The notes under the pieces were generated by a model. The model was not told where the DNA came from. It did no database searches and was given only the letters and a program-made list of their open reading frames with translations. The translations under genes were made by a program, and so were the position numbers. From Pedobacter roseus (GTDB taxonomy: Bacteria > Bacteroidota > Bacteroidia > Sphingobacteriales > Sphingobacteriaceae): 64,000 bases of DNA. Positions 18,067 through 26,386 of this stretch are shown here, one piece after another. Location of the stretch: the NCBI RefSeq assembly GCF_014395225.1, contig NZ_CP060723.1:186001-250000 (forward strand). Direction: 5' to 3'. Every line of letters begins with the position of its first letter. Position 1 is the first letter of the stretch.

Positions 18067-19206
18067 TTAATATCGCTCCTGGGCCAGTGCCAACATTTCG
18101 CTTAGTTTTGCTATAACTTTTTTGATATCTTCACTCGCATGATTATAATGCGCGTTTCTTGCGCTCTTTTCTGAGATTGATTCGCGTTCTACAGTGCTAA
18201 AATGTCGAGCTATATACTGGTGCGCAAATTTTGCCCTTTGCCATATAATTATTCCAGTTTCCATCTGCAGATGGACAAAAAATGCCAATTGTTTTACTGA
18301 GAATGATACCTTATAGTTGGCATTCATAATTCCGGCTTCCTCAACTTCATGATTGACAAACTCCATCGCTCTAAGTAAAAGCAGTTCTTCCCTCAAGAAT
18401 CTCTTGATTGCCCTTTTAACATCAGGGCCATTCTCAAATTGAAGCTTATGATCCTGAATGAATAAGACGCGCATTTCTTTTCGAAAAAGGCAAACTGATG
18501 AGATCTGCTCGCCTAATGTTGTTTTGTTTTCGATCTCCTTTGATATTAAGAGTTTTGCATGATTGTACAATTGGCTATGATTTATACCGTTTTCTAGAAA
18601 GATTTTTACCAATCCAAATTCATCGGTAGAATTGGTTTCAATAATTTTTCTATGTATTTCTCTAAAGCTACTCTTCCAAAATTCCAGATCCCTAAAACTA
18701 ACTATTTGCCCCACGTCTAATATAGCGCTGGTCAATTCCAATACTTCTTTGGTGAAACACCGGTGCTGAAGCTCGTCCACAATTAGACTCAGCAGCTCTT
18801 TTATTCCGGAGTCCTCTGAATAAATAATTCTTTTGGGCACTTTACCTTTGTGATCGAAAATTCCGGGAAAAATTTCTCTCATCCAGTTTATAAGACTTTC
18901 CATTTTGTCCAACAGAATTTCCAGTGAGCTCATTATCATTTTTTTATTCGTTTTGGATCCCTGTCCCGAAATTTCATTACTAACCTTATCCATCAATAGG
19001 GTTAGATTCTGCTGGTGAAAATTAAAATATACCTTAACTTTTTCCTTATTGTTTAGGTCAATAGCGATATCCTTAAAAAATCTGATCAGTCTGGTATATT
19101 CTCTTTCGAGGTTTTTCTTCGATTCTACGGTGTAGTTTTTTGCAAAGCTGGTCTTGGTCTGTAAGCTCTGAAAATGCTCCTCAAAAAAAGTAAATTGATA
19201 ATTCAT
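18067..19206 (-). CDS. Conserved ICE-associated protein, RteC-like C-terminal pattern
   Basis: This 379-residue protein is all-helical in appearance, soluble, and has no catalytic motif that I can see. Its C-terminal part (SVKQLAFFVHLQMETGII followed by ISEKSARNAHYNHASEDIKK) resembles the C-terminal part of RteC-type and related proteins carried on Bacteroidota conjugative elements. It is divergent from the RteC-like gene at 19497 with 290 bases between the starts. It may be a regulator of the element; this is inference from position. Confidence 0.5.
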   Translation of the reverse strand: MNYQFTFFEEHFQSLQTKTSFAKNYTVESKKNLEREYTRLIRFFKDIAIDLNNKEKVKVYFNFHQQNLTLLMDKVSNEISGQGSKTNKKMIMSSLEILLDKMESLINWMREIFPGIFDHKGKVPKRIIYSEDSGIKELLSLIVDELQHRCFTKEVLELTSAILDVGQIVSFRDLEFWKSSFREIHRKIIETNSTDEFGLVKIFLENGINHSQLYNHAKLLISKEIENKTTLGEQISSVCLFRKEMRVLFIQDHKLQFENGPDVKRAIKRFLREELLLLRAMEFVNHEVEEAGIMNANYKVSFSVKQLAFFVHLQMETGIIIWQRAKFAHQYIARHFSTVERESISEKSARNAHYNHASEDIKKVIAKLSEMLALAQERY

Positions 19207-19496
19207 ATGTGATTTTTACCTACAATTTAGGTTCAATAATATTGCGGTTAAAGGTTTTTACACCGGGGCCTATTGGAGTTACACCAATAGGCTTTTAACA
19301 AGGACGAAGATATTTTCAGGCCTTAATTTCAAGAAAGAAATAGTAATCGGATTCTTTGTAAATACTATTTTTCCAGGGGGTTGAGGATTTGTGCAACCGA
19401 TGGGCAACTTGATTCTATGCCTGCAATAATTCAATTTGCAGCAACGCAGGCTGAATTTTAGCTGCCTAAAATAAACCTATTTTTCATCTAAATCCT

Positions 19497-20345
19497 TTGT
19501 GTATGTTAATCCCCCAATCCGAACAGCTGTACCTGGAAATGACCTCTAAGCTTCATGCTGGAAAAAATGAACTTATAAGTGATCTGCTTAGGTTATCCTC
19601 CTCCCTTGAAATGATAGAAAGCAGCACAATCCGTTTAAATTCCCTGGCAAACCGATTAGGTTTTTCCTCGGAAGCAGAAGAGATATTTTTCTTTAAACAG
19701 ATCAAGCCCAAGTTTTACAGTTGGAAAATTTTTATTGTAGAACAGTTCAATATTGTCTCGAATATTCCAGTAGATACAGACGAGGCAATCCGAAATTATT
19801 ACATAAGGGAAATAGATTTCGTAAGAAGATATTTTGAACAAAATCAATTTCTTTACCAATATTATCTCAATGACCAGAGCGCACTAGATGAAGAATACTT
19901 TTTAAGGCGCAATAGGCAGAACATACTTCCCGCAGTGAATTTTGGTGAATTCGAGACAAAGGGAGATTATACCTTTGCTAAATTCCGTGCGTATGAACAT
20001 TTGCGGGAATTTATATTGACACGCATCAAACTGGTATACAGCGACCCAGAATCCTCAATATTTCAATTGTTGTCAAAAAACTCAAACCTGAGATGGACAG
20101 ACGATAAAGTGAAGCTTGTAGAACTTGCCTATGGCATATATTTTATGGGGTCATTGAATAATGGAAAAGCAGATATATCCCAGGTCGTTGATATTCTTGA
20201 AAAGAGCTTAAATGTAGATTTGGGTGTCGCATACCGCAAGTTCATTGATATTTCTAGAAGGAAAAGCAAGGGATATACTGTTTATTTAGACAGTATGAGA
20301 AATGCCATAAACGATCATATTGCCAGAAAACTTAAGTTTAATTGA
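19497..20345 (+). CDS. RteC-domain protein
   Basis: This 282-residue protein matches the RteC layout: an N-terminal helical part (FFKQIKPKFYSWKIFIVEQFNI), a middle IREIDFVRRYFEQNQFLYQYY block and a C-terminal LRWTDDKVKLVELAYGIYFMGSLNNGKADISQVV...FIDISRRKSKG region typical of the family when read in separate parts. In CTnDOT RteC activates excision genes. The start at 19497 is GTG; an ATG two codons later (19503) is equally plausible. The gene stands alone on its strand; the next gene is 567 bases away. Confidence 0.82.
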   Translation: MCMLIPQSEQLYLEMTSKLHAGKNELISDLLRLSSSLEMIESSTIRLNSLANRLGFSSEAEEIFFFKQIKPKFYSWKIFIVEQFNIVSNIPVDTDEAIRNYYIREIDFVRRYFEQNQFLYQYYLNDQSALDEEYFLRRNRQNILPAVNFGEFETKGDYTFAKFRAYEHLREFILTRIKLVYSDPESSIFQLLSKNSNLRWTDDKVKLVELAYGIYFMGSLNNGKADISQVVDILEKSLNVDLGVAYRKFIDISRRKSKGYTVYLDSMRNAINDHIARKLKFN

Positions 20346-20683
20346 TAATCAACCAAATTGCCAATTTCAGCTTGTATAATTTTTCTTATATCGCAGGATA
20401 TCCTCAAAATAATCCAAATTAAAAAAAATACACACCTAAATAAAAGTGTTATAGTTTTTGTAAATAAAATGGTAGTGATTTAATGAGAATTTTTTTCTTT
20501 TGGTAAAAATGGACTTGTAATCAACTAACTGGTTGGATGTGAAATTTATAACAAATCTGATCTCTATGAAATAACTTCCAGGCCAAGGTAAAAATAGCCT
20601 CAAAAAAATCTTTCGCACTAATTTCATAGTGTCAATAACACGTCTTGCACATACTGAATTTTGAGCCAACAAAAGAGTTGGTC

Positions 20684-20714
20684 TTTGACATTTAGGAATG
20701 AAACATTACCCTTT
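20684..20714 (+). promoter_or_regulatory. Bacteroidota-type promoter candidate upstream of the primase gene
   Basis: TTTG at 20684-20687 is followed by exactly 19 bases and then TACCCTTT at 20707-20714, close to the TTTG-N19-TAnnTTTG pattern. Transcription would start near 20720, giving a leader of about 190 bases before the primase ATG at 20913. Just before it, CCAAC-AAAAGA-GTTGG can form a small hairpin. Confidence 0.45.
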
Positions 20715-20858
20715 AAATTGAAGGGAATTTTGCGAAGCTTTGAGATGACGTCAAAAAGGTGAAAGCGCATTGGCAGACAATAAGTCCGGTTTGTAGAAAT
20801 CGACGCGAGTAGTTCCGAACTTACATATATAGAGGCCCTTCTTTTTGGGTTCTATCTT

Positions 20859-20884
20859 AAAGGGGCGATAAGCCCCTTTTTTGT
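20859..20884 (+). terminator. Intrinsic terminator or attenuator before the primase gene
   Basis: AAAGGGGC at 20859-20866 pairs with GCCCCTTT at 20872-20879 and is followed by a T-run to 20882. It lies only about 30 bases before the primase ATG and over 500 bases after the RteC-like gene, so it terminates a transcript that starts in this gap. That suggests attenuation of the primase gene or a separate small RNA of about 160 bases. Confidence 0.7.
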
Positions 20885-20912
20885 TTTCTGAAACTTCTAA
20901 AACTAAATCGTT

Positions 20913-21884
20913 ATGTCAGCTTTTTTAAACGTTAATGAGATCAAGGAGAAAGTATCGCTCCTCGATCTTTTGAAGAACCTTGGGTTCAGCCCCCAGAAAG
21001 TATCAGGGGGAGAGTATTTTTTTCTAAGTATGTTGCGTGAAGAATATACGGCCTCACTTTGTGTAAATGATAATCTGGGAGTCTGGTTTGACCATGGCGG
21101 CGCAGGAGTATCGGGAATAAAAAGTGGAAGCATAATCGATTTTGGCCTTGCATATTGGTATCCCTCAAGCTTTCCTGAGGTTCTTAAGAAAATCGTAGAG
21201 TATGCAAAAATAAACCTCGAGAAAACCGCGGATGTGCCTGTTGATAACTCCCGAAGGACCTCGTCCGTCAAAGTTCCAAGATATGAAGTAGAAGCAGTAA
21301 ATGAGGCAATCGGCAACGATGTCATCAGCTCTTATCTTAAAGGCAGGGGAGTGCAAAGCATTGCAGGTGGTTATTTGTATGAACTTTATTACTCGGTCAT
21401 GGATAGTAGCAATCATCGCAGGAATTACTTTGCTTCAGCCTGGCCAAATGAGAATGGTGGCTGGGAGGTACGGAACAAATATTTTAAGGGTTGCCTGGGG
21501 CATAAGGGGATGAGTTTTTTGCAGGGGTCTGTTGACCGCCTAGGTGTTTTTGAAGGTTACTTTGATTTTTTGAGCTGGAAAGTCGAACATCCGAATGATC
21601 CCGCTTCCATATTGGTATTAAATTCCCTTTCCTTTCTACAGGCTGCCAAAGCCAGAGCAAAACAATTTGGTTCCATTGAACTTTACTTTGACCATGATAA
21701 GGCCGGAATTTCAGCTACTCAAGAATTTATTGTTGATATTAATGGCAGTATAGACTGTTCGTTCAAATATGCAGGGTTTAAGGATTATAATGAAAAGCTT
21801 GTGGCTGATATAAGGAAAATTGAAAAATCTATTGTTAAGCCTATGCCTTTTAGTGTAGAGAGTGGTTTTGGTATAACACGTTGA
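20913..21884 (+). CDS. Toprim-domain DNA primase (TraP-like)
   Basis: This 323-residue protein has an N-terminal region resembling the CHC2 zinc-finger domain of DnaG (LLKNLGFSPQKVSGGEYFF..., then FDHGGAGVSGIKSGSIIDFG) but without the zinc-binding cysteines, and a C-terminal Toprim domain with FEGYFDFLSW (acidic Glu) and IELYFDHDKAGISAT (the DxD-type pair). Such proteins are standard in Bacteroidota ICEs and are thought to prime complementary-strand synthesis after transfer. It is followed by an AT-rich palindromic region and the mobilization genes. Confidence 0.85.
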   Translation: MSAFLNVNEIKEKVSLLDLLKNLGFSPQKVSGGEYFFLSMLREEYTASLCVNDNLGVWFDHGGAGVSGIKSGSIIDFGLAYWYPSSFPEVLKKIVEYAKINLEKTADVPVDNSRRTSSVKVPRYEVEAVNEAIGNDVISSYLKGRGVQSIAGGYLYELYYSVMDSSNHRRNYFASAWPNENGGWEVRNKYFKGCLGHKGMSFLQGSVDRLGVFEGYFDFLSWKVEHPNDPASILVLNSLSFLQAAKARAKQFGSIELYFDHDKAGISATQEFIVDINGSIDCSFKYAGFKDYNEKLVADIRKIEKSIVKPMPFSVESGFGITR

Positions 21885-21889
21885 TATAT

Positions 21890-22012
21890 GAATATATAAG
21901 TATGTAAATATTGAGCTATTTAGATATAATTATATCTGTATATGCTTAAATATCAATATGCCTCTATCGGTATATGTGGATATTCTTATATAGAAATATG
22001 TGGATATATGTT
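21890..22012. repeat. AT-rich region with palindrome and repeated TATATGTGGATAT words
   Basis: This stretch is almost all A and T. It holds a perfect 16 bp palindrome (AGATATAATTATATCT, 21922-21937), two near-identical words around ATATGTGGATAT (21972-21983 and 21996-22007) and several further TATATG words. It lies between a primase gene and the mobilization genes. It could be a replication origin for the circular form, or a binding site for a partition or relaxosome protein. Confidence 0.55.
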
Positions 22013-22015
22013 TAG

Positions 22016-22222
22016 CTAGTTAGACTCAATGATAAGTTTCATCATTTTTAGTCTTACTAATAGTGGCTTATTGATTTTACTTTCCGGATTAGCCCTAAGT
22101 GGCCCTAAGTGGCTCTCTAGAAATAAATCGAAGTCCGTTACTTTTGTTGCCTCATTTAAAAACACAGGCATTTCCGGTCTCTGGCAATTCTTGAAAAACT
22201 CTTCTAATTCCTGCAGCTCCAT
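22016..22222 (-). CDS. Small conserved element protein (DUF6965-like)
   Basis: This 68-residue protein begins MELQELEEFFKNCQRPEMP and continues with a helical body and RLKMMKLIIE near its end. The pattern of an L..F...LPE.P start and a RL..L...I end fits small proteins (DUF6965-like, from memory) common on Bacteroidota mobile elements. It runs opposite to its neighbours, between the AT-rich region and the oriT candidate. The function is unknown. Confidence 0.6.
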   Translation of the reverse strand: MELQELEEFFKNCQRPEMPVFLNEATKVTDFDLFLESHLGPLRANPESKINKPLLVRLKMMKLIIESN

Positions 22223-22350
22223 CTGGCAAAGATAGCTTTAGGCTTTCTGTTTTGCCGGAATACTTTTTAACAAAATCCTAATAAACCAAGCTTAAGTTTT
22301 TTGGTTTTTCTCCTTTCGTTGTTGTAGGTGTATTTTGGTTTTTTAGCCTG

Positions 22351-22420
22351 CAAGTTGTGTTTTTGTTGCTCAAAAACCCTATAACTTGCCCGCTTTTTTT
22401 ACGCCTTGGGGCGTAGCGGG
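22351..22420 (+). other. oriT: Candidate oriT: two nested inverted repeats upstream of mobilization genes
   Basis: CAAGTT (22351-22356) pairs with AACTTG (22383-22388) and encloses a perfect GTTTTTG (22359-22365)/CAAAAAC (22371-22377) repeat. Immediately after it, CCCGC (22389-22393) pairs with GCGGG (22416-22420) around an ACGCC-TTGG-GGCGT hairpin (22401-22414). This structure lies 60 bases before the mobilization accessory gene and 470 bases before the relaxase gene, where oriT is expected. The nick position cannot be read. Confidence 0.6.
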
Positions 22421-22480
22421 ATGGAAAAAACGTCGCAACTAGTTTTTTCTTCTTTGGAGGATGTCCCTTAATTGTTGAAT

Positions 22481-22888
22481 ATGACCAAGAAAAAGAATGG
22501 GAGGCCTTTAAAATTAGATGGTAAAAGAACCAGGTTCATTAAGGCCAGATTTACCGAGGAAGAATATTCTTTACTCCGAAACCTTTGGCTTTCCCTTGGA
22601 CTGAAAGAAAGTGATTTCTTGCGGCAAAGGCTTTTAATCTCCTCTGCGGTTTCAAATAAAATCAATGCTGTTGAAGTTTTAAAACACCTGAACCAGATCG
22701 GTGCGGAGATCGGTAGGTCAGGAAACAACATTAACCAGCTTGCCCGGCATGCGAACTTTTTAAATAAACGAGGAATGCTCTCTGCTGAAATTGTACTTCA
22801 GTTCAACACGATTTTTACTGATTACATTTCAATATTTAGAGGAATGGAGAGAGCAACCAGGGAATTACTCAGGTTATTAAAGGCTTAG
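22481..22888 (+). CDS. MobC-like relaxosome accessory protein
   Basis: From the ATG at 22481 this is a 135-residue basic protein with a ribbon-helix-helix-like N-terminus (TRFIKARFTEEEYSLLRNL) and the MobC signature LNQIGAEIGRSGNNINQLAR. Such proteins bind oriT and help the relaxase nick it. The frame could begin at TTG codons nine bases earlier, but ATG is preferred. The relaxase gene follows after three bases. Confidence 0.88.
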   Translation: MTKKKNGRPLKLDGKRTRFIKARFTEEEYSLLRNLWLSLGLKESDFLRQRLLISSAVSNKINAVEVLKHLNQIGAEIGRSGNNINQLARHANFLNKRGMLSAEIVLQFNTIFTDYISIFRGMERATRELLRLLKA

Positions 22889-22891
22889 TTT

Positions 22892-24082
22892 ATGATTGTA
22901 AAAATTCTTTGGAAGTCAAAGACTTTTAGGGCAGTTAGGTACAATACCAATAAAGTTGAAAAAAATAAGGGAGAACTGGTAAAGGTATCCGGTTTTGGGG
23001 CGCTGCAAGGGTTATCTGAGATCAGGCCTGGAGATTATATAAACTACCTCTCATCCCTAGCGAGCAGAAACCGCAGGGTTGTATATCCGCAATTTCATGC
23101 AATGATATCTCCAAAGGGCAGAAGCTTGGACAGGGGGGAACTAGTTACACTGGCCGAAGGTTGGCTAGAGGGGATGGGTTATGGGAAACAGCCTTACCTT
23201 CTCATTTTTCACAAGGACACGCAGAATAATCACATCCATATGGTCTCTTCAAGAATAGACCTGGAAGGGAAAAAGATTTCGGACAGCTTTGAGAAGATCA
23301 GGGCTTATAGAGTGCTAAATAAACTTATCGGTAATGATGAGAAACAAGCTTCCGAAAAAGCTTTGACAAAGGCACTTCAATACAGCTTCTCTAATAGGGC
23401 GCAGTTTATGATGTTGCTTGAAAGGCAGGGATATGGATTGAAAGTTATGGAGGATACGCTTCATCTCTCAAAGTATGGTGAAAAAGTGGGTAGTGTTAGC
23501 TTAAATAGAATAGAACAAAAGATTGCCCGGTTTTCACCTGACCAGAAAAGAAAGGAACAGTTGAAACAGATTTTTGAAAAATATAGGCCAATTACCGATT
23601 CCAGAATCCAAGCGATCAGGGAAGATTTTCCAGGTGGCGAAAAGGGAAAAGTAATAGGCTATACCTCTGAGTTAAGCGAAAAACTATCTTCTTCATTCGG
23701 CCTTCAGTTTGTATTTCATTTTAAAGGTGACAAGCCGCCATATGGCTATACCATTTTAGACCATTCCACCAAGGAAGTTTTTAAAGGTGGCGATATTATG
23801 TCTCTGACTAAGTTTATGGAGACTTTACGCCAAACCGAAGAAGTAAAAACGTTAATACCCATTTCGGAGGGTATTTATGAAAATCAGTTTTCTCCAAAGG
23901 AAGAGATGCTCCTTGAAAATCCATCAGAGTCAATATTTCCTGCTGACCAGGGTGAAATGCATGATTGTATATCCATTGGCGAATTCTCTTTGGATATAGA
24001 TATCTCTGATGATATTGATGATGAGCAGATCCTCGGACGGAACAGGCGCAGGCAAAAAAAAGCAAGAACCAATACACGTTAA
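22892..24082 (+). CDS. Relaxase / mobilization nuclease (MobB-like)
   Basis: This 396-residue protein contains the relaxase metal-binding motif FHKDTQNNHIHMV, with His107, His114 and His116, preceded by the N-terminal Relaxase (PF03432) region GFGALQGL...YINYLSSLASRN. The nucleophilic tyrosine is probably among Y17, Y49 or Y52. The enzyme nicks oriT and leads the strand into the recipient. The C-terminal half is of mixed charge and ends in a basic RRRQKKARTNTR. It sits between the MobC-like gene and the ParA-like gene, all on one strand. Confidence 0.9.
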   Translation: MIVKILWKSKTFRAVRYNTNKVEKNKGELVKVSGFGALQGLSEIRPGDYINYLSSLASRNRRVVYPQFHAMISPKGRSLDRGELVTLAEGWLEGMGYGKQPYLLIFHKDTQNNHIHMVSSRIDLEGKKISDSFEKIRAYRVLNKLIGNDEKQASEKALTKALQYSFSNRAQFMMLLERQGYGLKVMEDTLHLSKYGEKVGSVSLNRIEQKIARFSPDQKRKEQLKQIFEKYRPITDSRIQAIREDFPGGEKGKVIGYTSELSEKLSSSFGLQFVFHFKGDKPPYGYTILDHSTKEVFKGGDIMSLTKFMETLRQTEEVKTLIPISEGIYENQFSPKEEMLLENPSESIFPADQGEMHDCISIGEFSLDIDISDDIDDEQILGRNRRRQKKARTNTR

Positions 24083-24088
24083 ATTTTT

Positions 24089-24730
24089 ATGCTTATGGTA
24101 ATATTAATTGGAAATCAGAAAGGGGGAGCCGGTAAAAGTACACTCTGCCTGTTACTGGCCTATTTCCTCTCCATGCTCAAAAAAAAGAAGGTTACCGTTC
24201 TGGATATGGACTACCAGGCTTCGATTTCAGGCAAGTTTGAAAAGGCAAAGATTCTGGAGAACGACCCCATCTACGAGGTTATTCCCTCTGATCTTAAGTA
24301 CTTCCCGGCTCTGCTGGAACTGCTTAACCAAAACAGGGACGAGTTTGTGCTCATTGATCTTCCAGGTAAAATGGACGATGATCTATTGATTCCCATTATC
24401 AGTTCAGCGGAACTCATTATCTGCCCGTTTAATTATGATGAATTTTCTGTAGACAGTACAGTGCTCTTTTCGCTTGTCTGTCGGGAGATCAATAATTTAT
24501 CTCCCATGGTGTATGTGCCAAATAGGATTAAAACAACCGTAAAGTATGAAACCAGGGAAGAGGTAGACAAGGTACTATCCAGATTTGGAAAGATTTCTCC
24601 CGGTATTTCTGATCGCATCGATTTTCAGCGGGTAGGAACCATCCATATCCCGGCCTCTTTAATTCCAGTTTTTATGCCGGCAATGGACTTTATCTATGGC
24701 AGCTTTATGAAGAAAGGTATATCAACATGA
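24089..24730 (+). CDS. traA: ParA/MinD-type ATPase (TraA-like)
   Basis: This 213-residue protein has a deviant Walker A, GNQKGGAGKST (residues 8-18), a switch region DMDYQASI and LIDLPGKMD, all marks of the ParA family. In CTnDOT-type elements TraA heads the tra operon and is not required for pilus assembly itself. The gene starts seven bases after the relaxase stop. An alternative ATG lies two codons in. Its last bases overlap the next gene by four. Confidence 0.85.
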   Translation: MLMVILIGNQKGGAGKSTLCLLLAYFLSMLKKKKVTVLDMDYQASISGKFEKAKILENDPIYEVIPSDLKYFPALLELLNQNRDEFVLIDLPGKMDDDLLIPIISSAELIICPFNYDEFSVDSTVLFSLVCREINNLSPMVYVPNRIKTTVKYETREEVDKVLSRFGKISPGISDRIDFQRVGTIHIPASLIPVFMPAMDFIYGSFMKKGIST

Positions 24731-25107
24731 GCGAAATCAAGTCCCTTGCCGATCAATTGAAATCAAGGATCCAAGAAGAAAAGGGATTGCTGGAAAAATC
24801 CCAGGCCAGTCGTGGAGCTGAAAAGATTGGTGTAAAAAAAACTGAATCCAAAGAAACGGCCGTGAACGCCAAGGGTCTAGCTAGTTTTCTCTCATCCCTG
24901 CGGGACTTTAATATGGATGGGCAGGAGAAAATCCTTATCCGGATTGATAATCGTACAATGAGCAAGCTGAGGCAATTAAAGGCCGCATCCAATATCGATA
25001 TGACGCGGGTCATTGTTTTTTCCCTCCACCAGTTTTTAAAAAGCCACCCCTGGCTAAATGAATATATTTCTCAAACCCTAAAAAAAATGACCCATGAGCT
25101 GGACTAA
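24727..25107 (+). CDS. TraB-like conjugal transfer protein (DUF3408-type)
   Basis: This 126-residue protein has a charged, probably disordered N-terminal half and a compact C-terminal part (RIDNRTMSKLRQLKAASNIDMTRVI in two blocks, then LHQFLKSHPWLNEYI), which resembles a ribbon-helix-helix-like DUF3408 domain. In this position TraB of CTnDOT-like elements is found. It overlaps the ParA-like gene by four bases and the next gene by fourteen, in keeping with coupled translation. Confidence 0.65.
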   Translation: MSEIKSLADQLKSRIQEEKGLLEKSQASRGAEKIGVKKTESKETAVNAKGLASFLSSLRDFNMDGQEKILIRIDNRTMSKLRQLKAASNIDMTRVIVFSLHQFLKSHPWLNEYISQTLKKMTHELD

Positions 25108-25426
25108 TTTCTTGACCATAATCTTTATTGTATATCTGGTTTATTATTTACTGAACTTATTTTTTGATCTTTTTCTATCTCAAAGAGTTAGTGTAGATGA
25201 AACTCCGGAAGACGAGCTTTTCTTTGCACAAACATTTACCCCTGAGCTGATTACCCTGGAAGAGAAAGCAGAGGAGGCTGTTGCTACGGATTCAGAAAAA
25301 AAGGAGAAACCAGCCCCTTACTTGCCAACAGGTCCAATTAGCTCAAGTGGAGGCATTGGACTAAAACAGCTTTTTTCCCTTGCGAAAGACAACCTCATCG
25401 AACATACGCGGGCAATACCTTACTAA
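25094..25426 (+). CDS. Small membrane-anchored transfer protein
   Basis: This 110-residue protein has one N-terminal membrane segment (FLTIIFIVYLVYYLLNLFF) and an acidic, proline-containing tail; the segment ISSSGGIGLKQL is the most conserved-looking part. It occupies the traC/traD position of the tra operon. No catalytic motif is seen. The start overlaps the previous gene. Confidence 0.6.
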   Translation: MSWTNFLTIIFIVYLVYYLLNLFFDLFLSQRVSVDETPEDELFFAQTFTPELITLEEKAEEAVATDSEKKEKPAPYLPTGPISSSGGIGLKQLFSLAKDNLIEHTRAIPY

Positions 25427-25431
25427 ACTCC

Positions 25432-25743
25432 ATGAGGTTTTTTTCATTCTTTTTAAGGGCGGCGTCAGTTGCTTTTTTTTTGCTCTTAACTTTTTCCGCT
25501 AATGCTCAGCCAGGAATCTCAGAGTTTTATTCCGCCTCGGCAGAGGTGAAAGGCTGGTATTTTTCGCTCTCGGATCTGGTACTGGTTATTGGCGCAATCG
25601 CAGGAATCCTAGGTGGGCTTAGGGTTTATGCCAATTGGCAGATGGGCAAGCACCACATCGATGCGCAGGTTATGGGATGGTTCTTTTCATGCCTCTTTTT
25701 ATCTCTCATCGGTGTATTCCTCCGCGGTCTTTTCGGACTGTAA
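25432..25743 (+). CDS. DUF4134 conjugal transfer protein (TraE-like), first copy
   Basis: This 103-residue protein has a signal peptide ending in FSANAQP and two membrane segments, with GAIAGILGGLRVYANW between them and a final VMGWFFSCLFLSLIGVFLRGLFGL in two parts. This is the DUF4134 pattern, a VirB2/VirB3-like pore or pilin-type subunit of Bacteroidota transfer systems. It starts five bases after the previous stop. A paralogue follows directly. Confidence 0.85.
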   Translation: MRFFSFFLRAASVAFFLLLTFSANAQPGISEFYSASAEVKGWYFSLSDLVLVIGAIAGILGGLRVYANWQMGKHHIDAQVMGWFFSCLFLSLIGVFLRGLFGL

Positions 25744-25776
25744 ATACAATTTTATTCAATTTAAATCAATTTTTTT

Positions 25777-26088
25777 ATGACAAGAAAAAGCAAAAGACTT
25801 TTGTCATTGGCCGCGCTATTGGGTTTAGTGCAGGCAGTTTTCGCCCAGACTGGGGGAGGAACAACAGGAATTAATGCGGCGACTTCCTCGCTGACCTCTT
25901 ATGTAGATCCGGTTTCTACACTCACCCTTGCGATTGGTGCCGTGGTAGGTATTATCGGTGGGGTCCGTGTGTATATCAAATGGAACTCCGGAGATCAGGA
26001 CATCAACAAAGAAATTATGGGCTGGGGCGGTTCCTGCCTTTTTCTGGTTCTGGTATCGGTAGTGATCAAGGCTTTCTTTGGCGTATAG
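25777..26088 (+). CDS. traE: DUF4134 conjugal transfer protein (TraE-like), second copy
   Basis: This protein has the same length (103) and layout as its upstream neighbour: signal peptide ending in AVFAQT, GAVVGIIGGVRVYIKWNSGD and IMGWGGSCLFLVLVSVVIKAFFGV. It has a longer glycine/threonine-rich stretch before the first membrane segment. The pair is a tandem duplication with clear divergence. It may be the main pilin-like subunit, since this copy precedes the TraF gene as in CTnDOT. Confidence 0.88.
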   Translation: MTRKSKRLLSLAALLGLVQAVFAQTGGGTTGINAATSSLTSYVDPVSTLTLAIGAVVGIIGGVRVYIKWNSGDQDINKEIMGWGGSCLFLVLVSVVIKAFFGV

Positions 26089-26089
26089 C

Positions 26090-26386
26090 ATGAGGATGTA
26101 TCCAGTTTACAAGGGGCTTCAAAAGCCCCTTGTTTATCGCGGTTTCAAAGGGAAGTATATTGCTTATGGAATTTCTTCCTTAGGCCTTGGACTGGTCACC
26201 GGAGGCTTAGCCGGTGCGCTCCTCAATATGTATATAGGTGGCCTCTTAACCATTCTTTCAATAGCCGGTGGGCTCCTCTACACATATTCCAAGCAGGCAT
26301 CCGGTCTTCATGATAAGACCAGATCCAGGGAGATATTCATTCATCGTATTTATTTAAGGCGAGGTTATGGGAAAACAGGAATTTAA
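26090..26386 (+). CDS. traF: DUF4133 conjugal transfer protein (TraF-like)
   Basis: Starting at the ATG at 26090 (MRMYPVYKGLQKP), this is a 98-residue protein with two membrane segments and a C-terminal SREIFIHRIYLRRG. It matches DUF4133/TraF, a VirB3-like inner-membrane component. The frame opens at a TTG at 26078, inside the previous gene, but the ATG directly after that stop is the better start. Its end overlaps the TraG start by 20 bases. Confidence 0.88.
   Translation: MRMYPVYKGLQKPLVYRGFKGKYIAYGISSLGLGLVTGGLAGALLNMYIGGLLTILSIAGGLLYTYSKQASGLHDKTRSREIFIHRIYLRRGYGKTGI

Noticed and set aside
21885..22015. An intrinsic terminator after the primase gene
   Set aside because: The palindromes are AT-only and lack a GC stem; they fit an origin or binding site better.
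22016..22222. The plus-strand frame at 22029-22235 opposite the small DUF6965-like gene
   Set aside because: The minus-strand product has a natural start and a family-like pattern; the plus-strand product does not.
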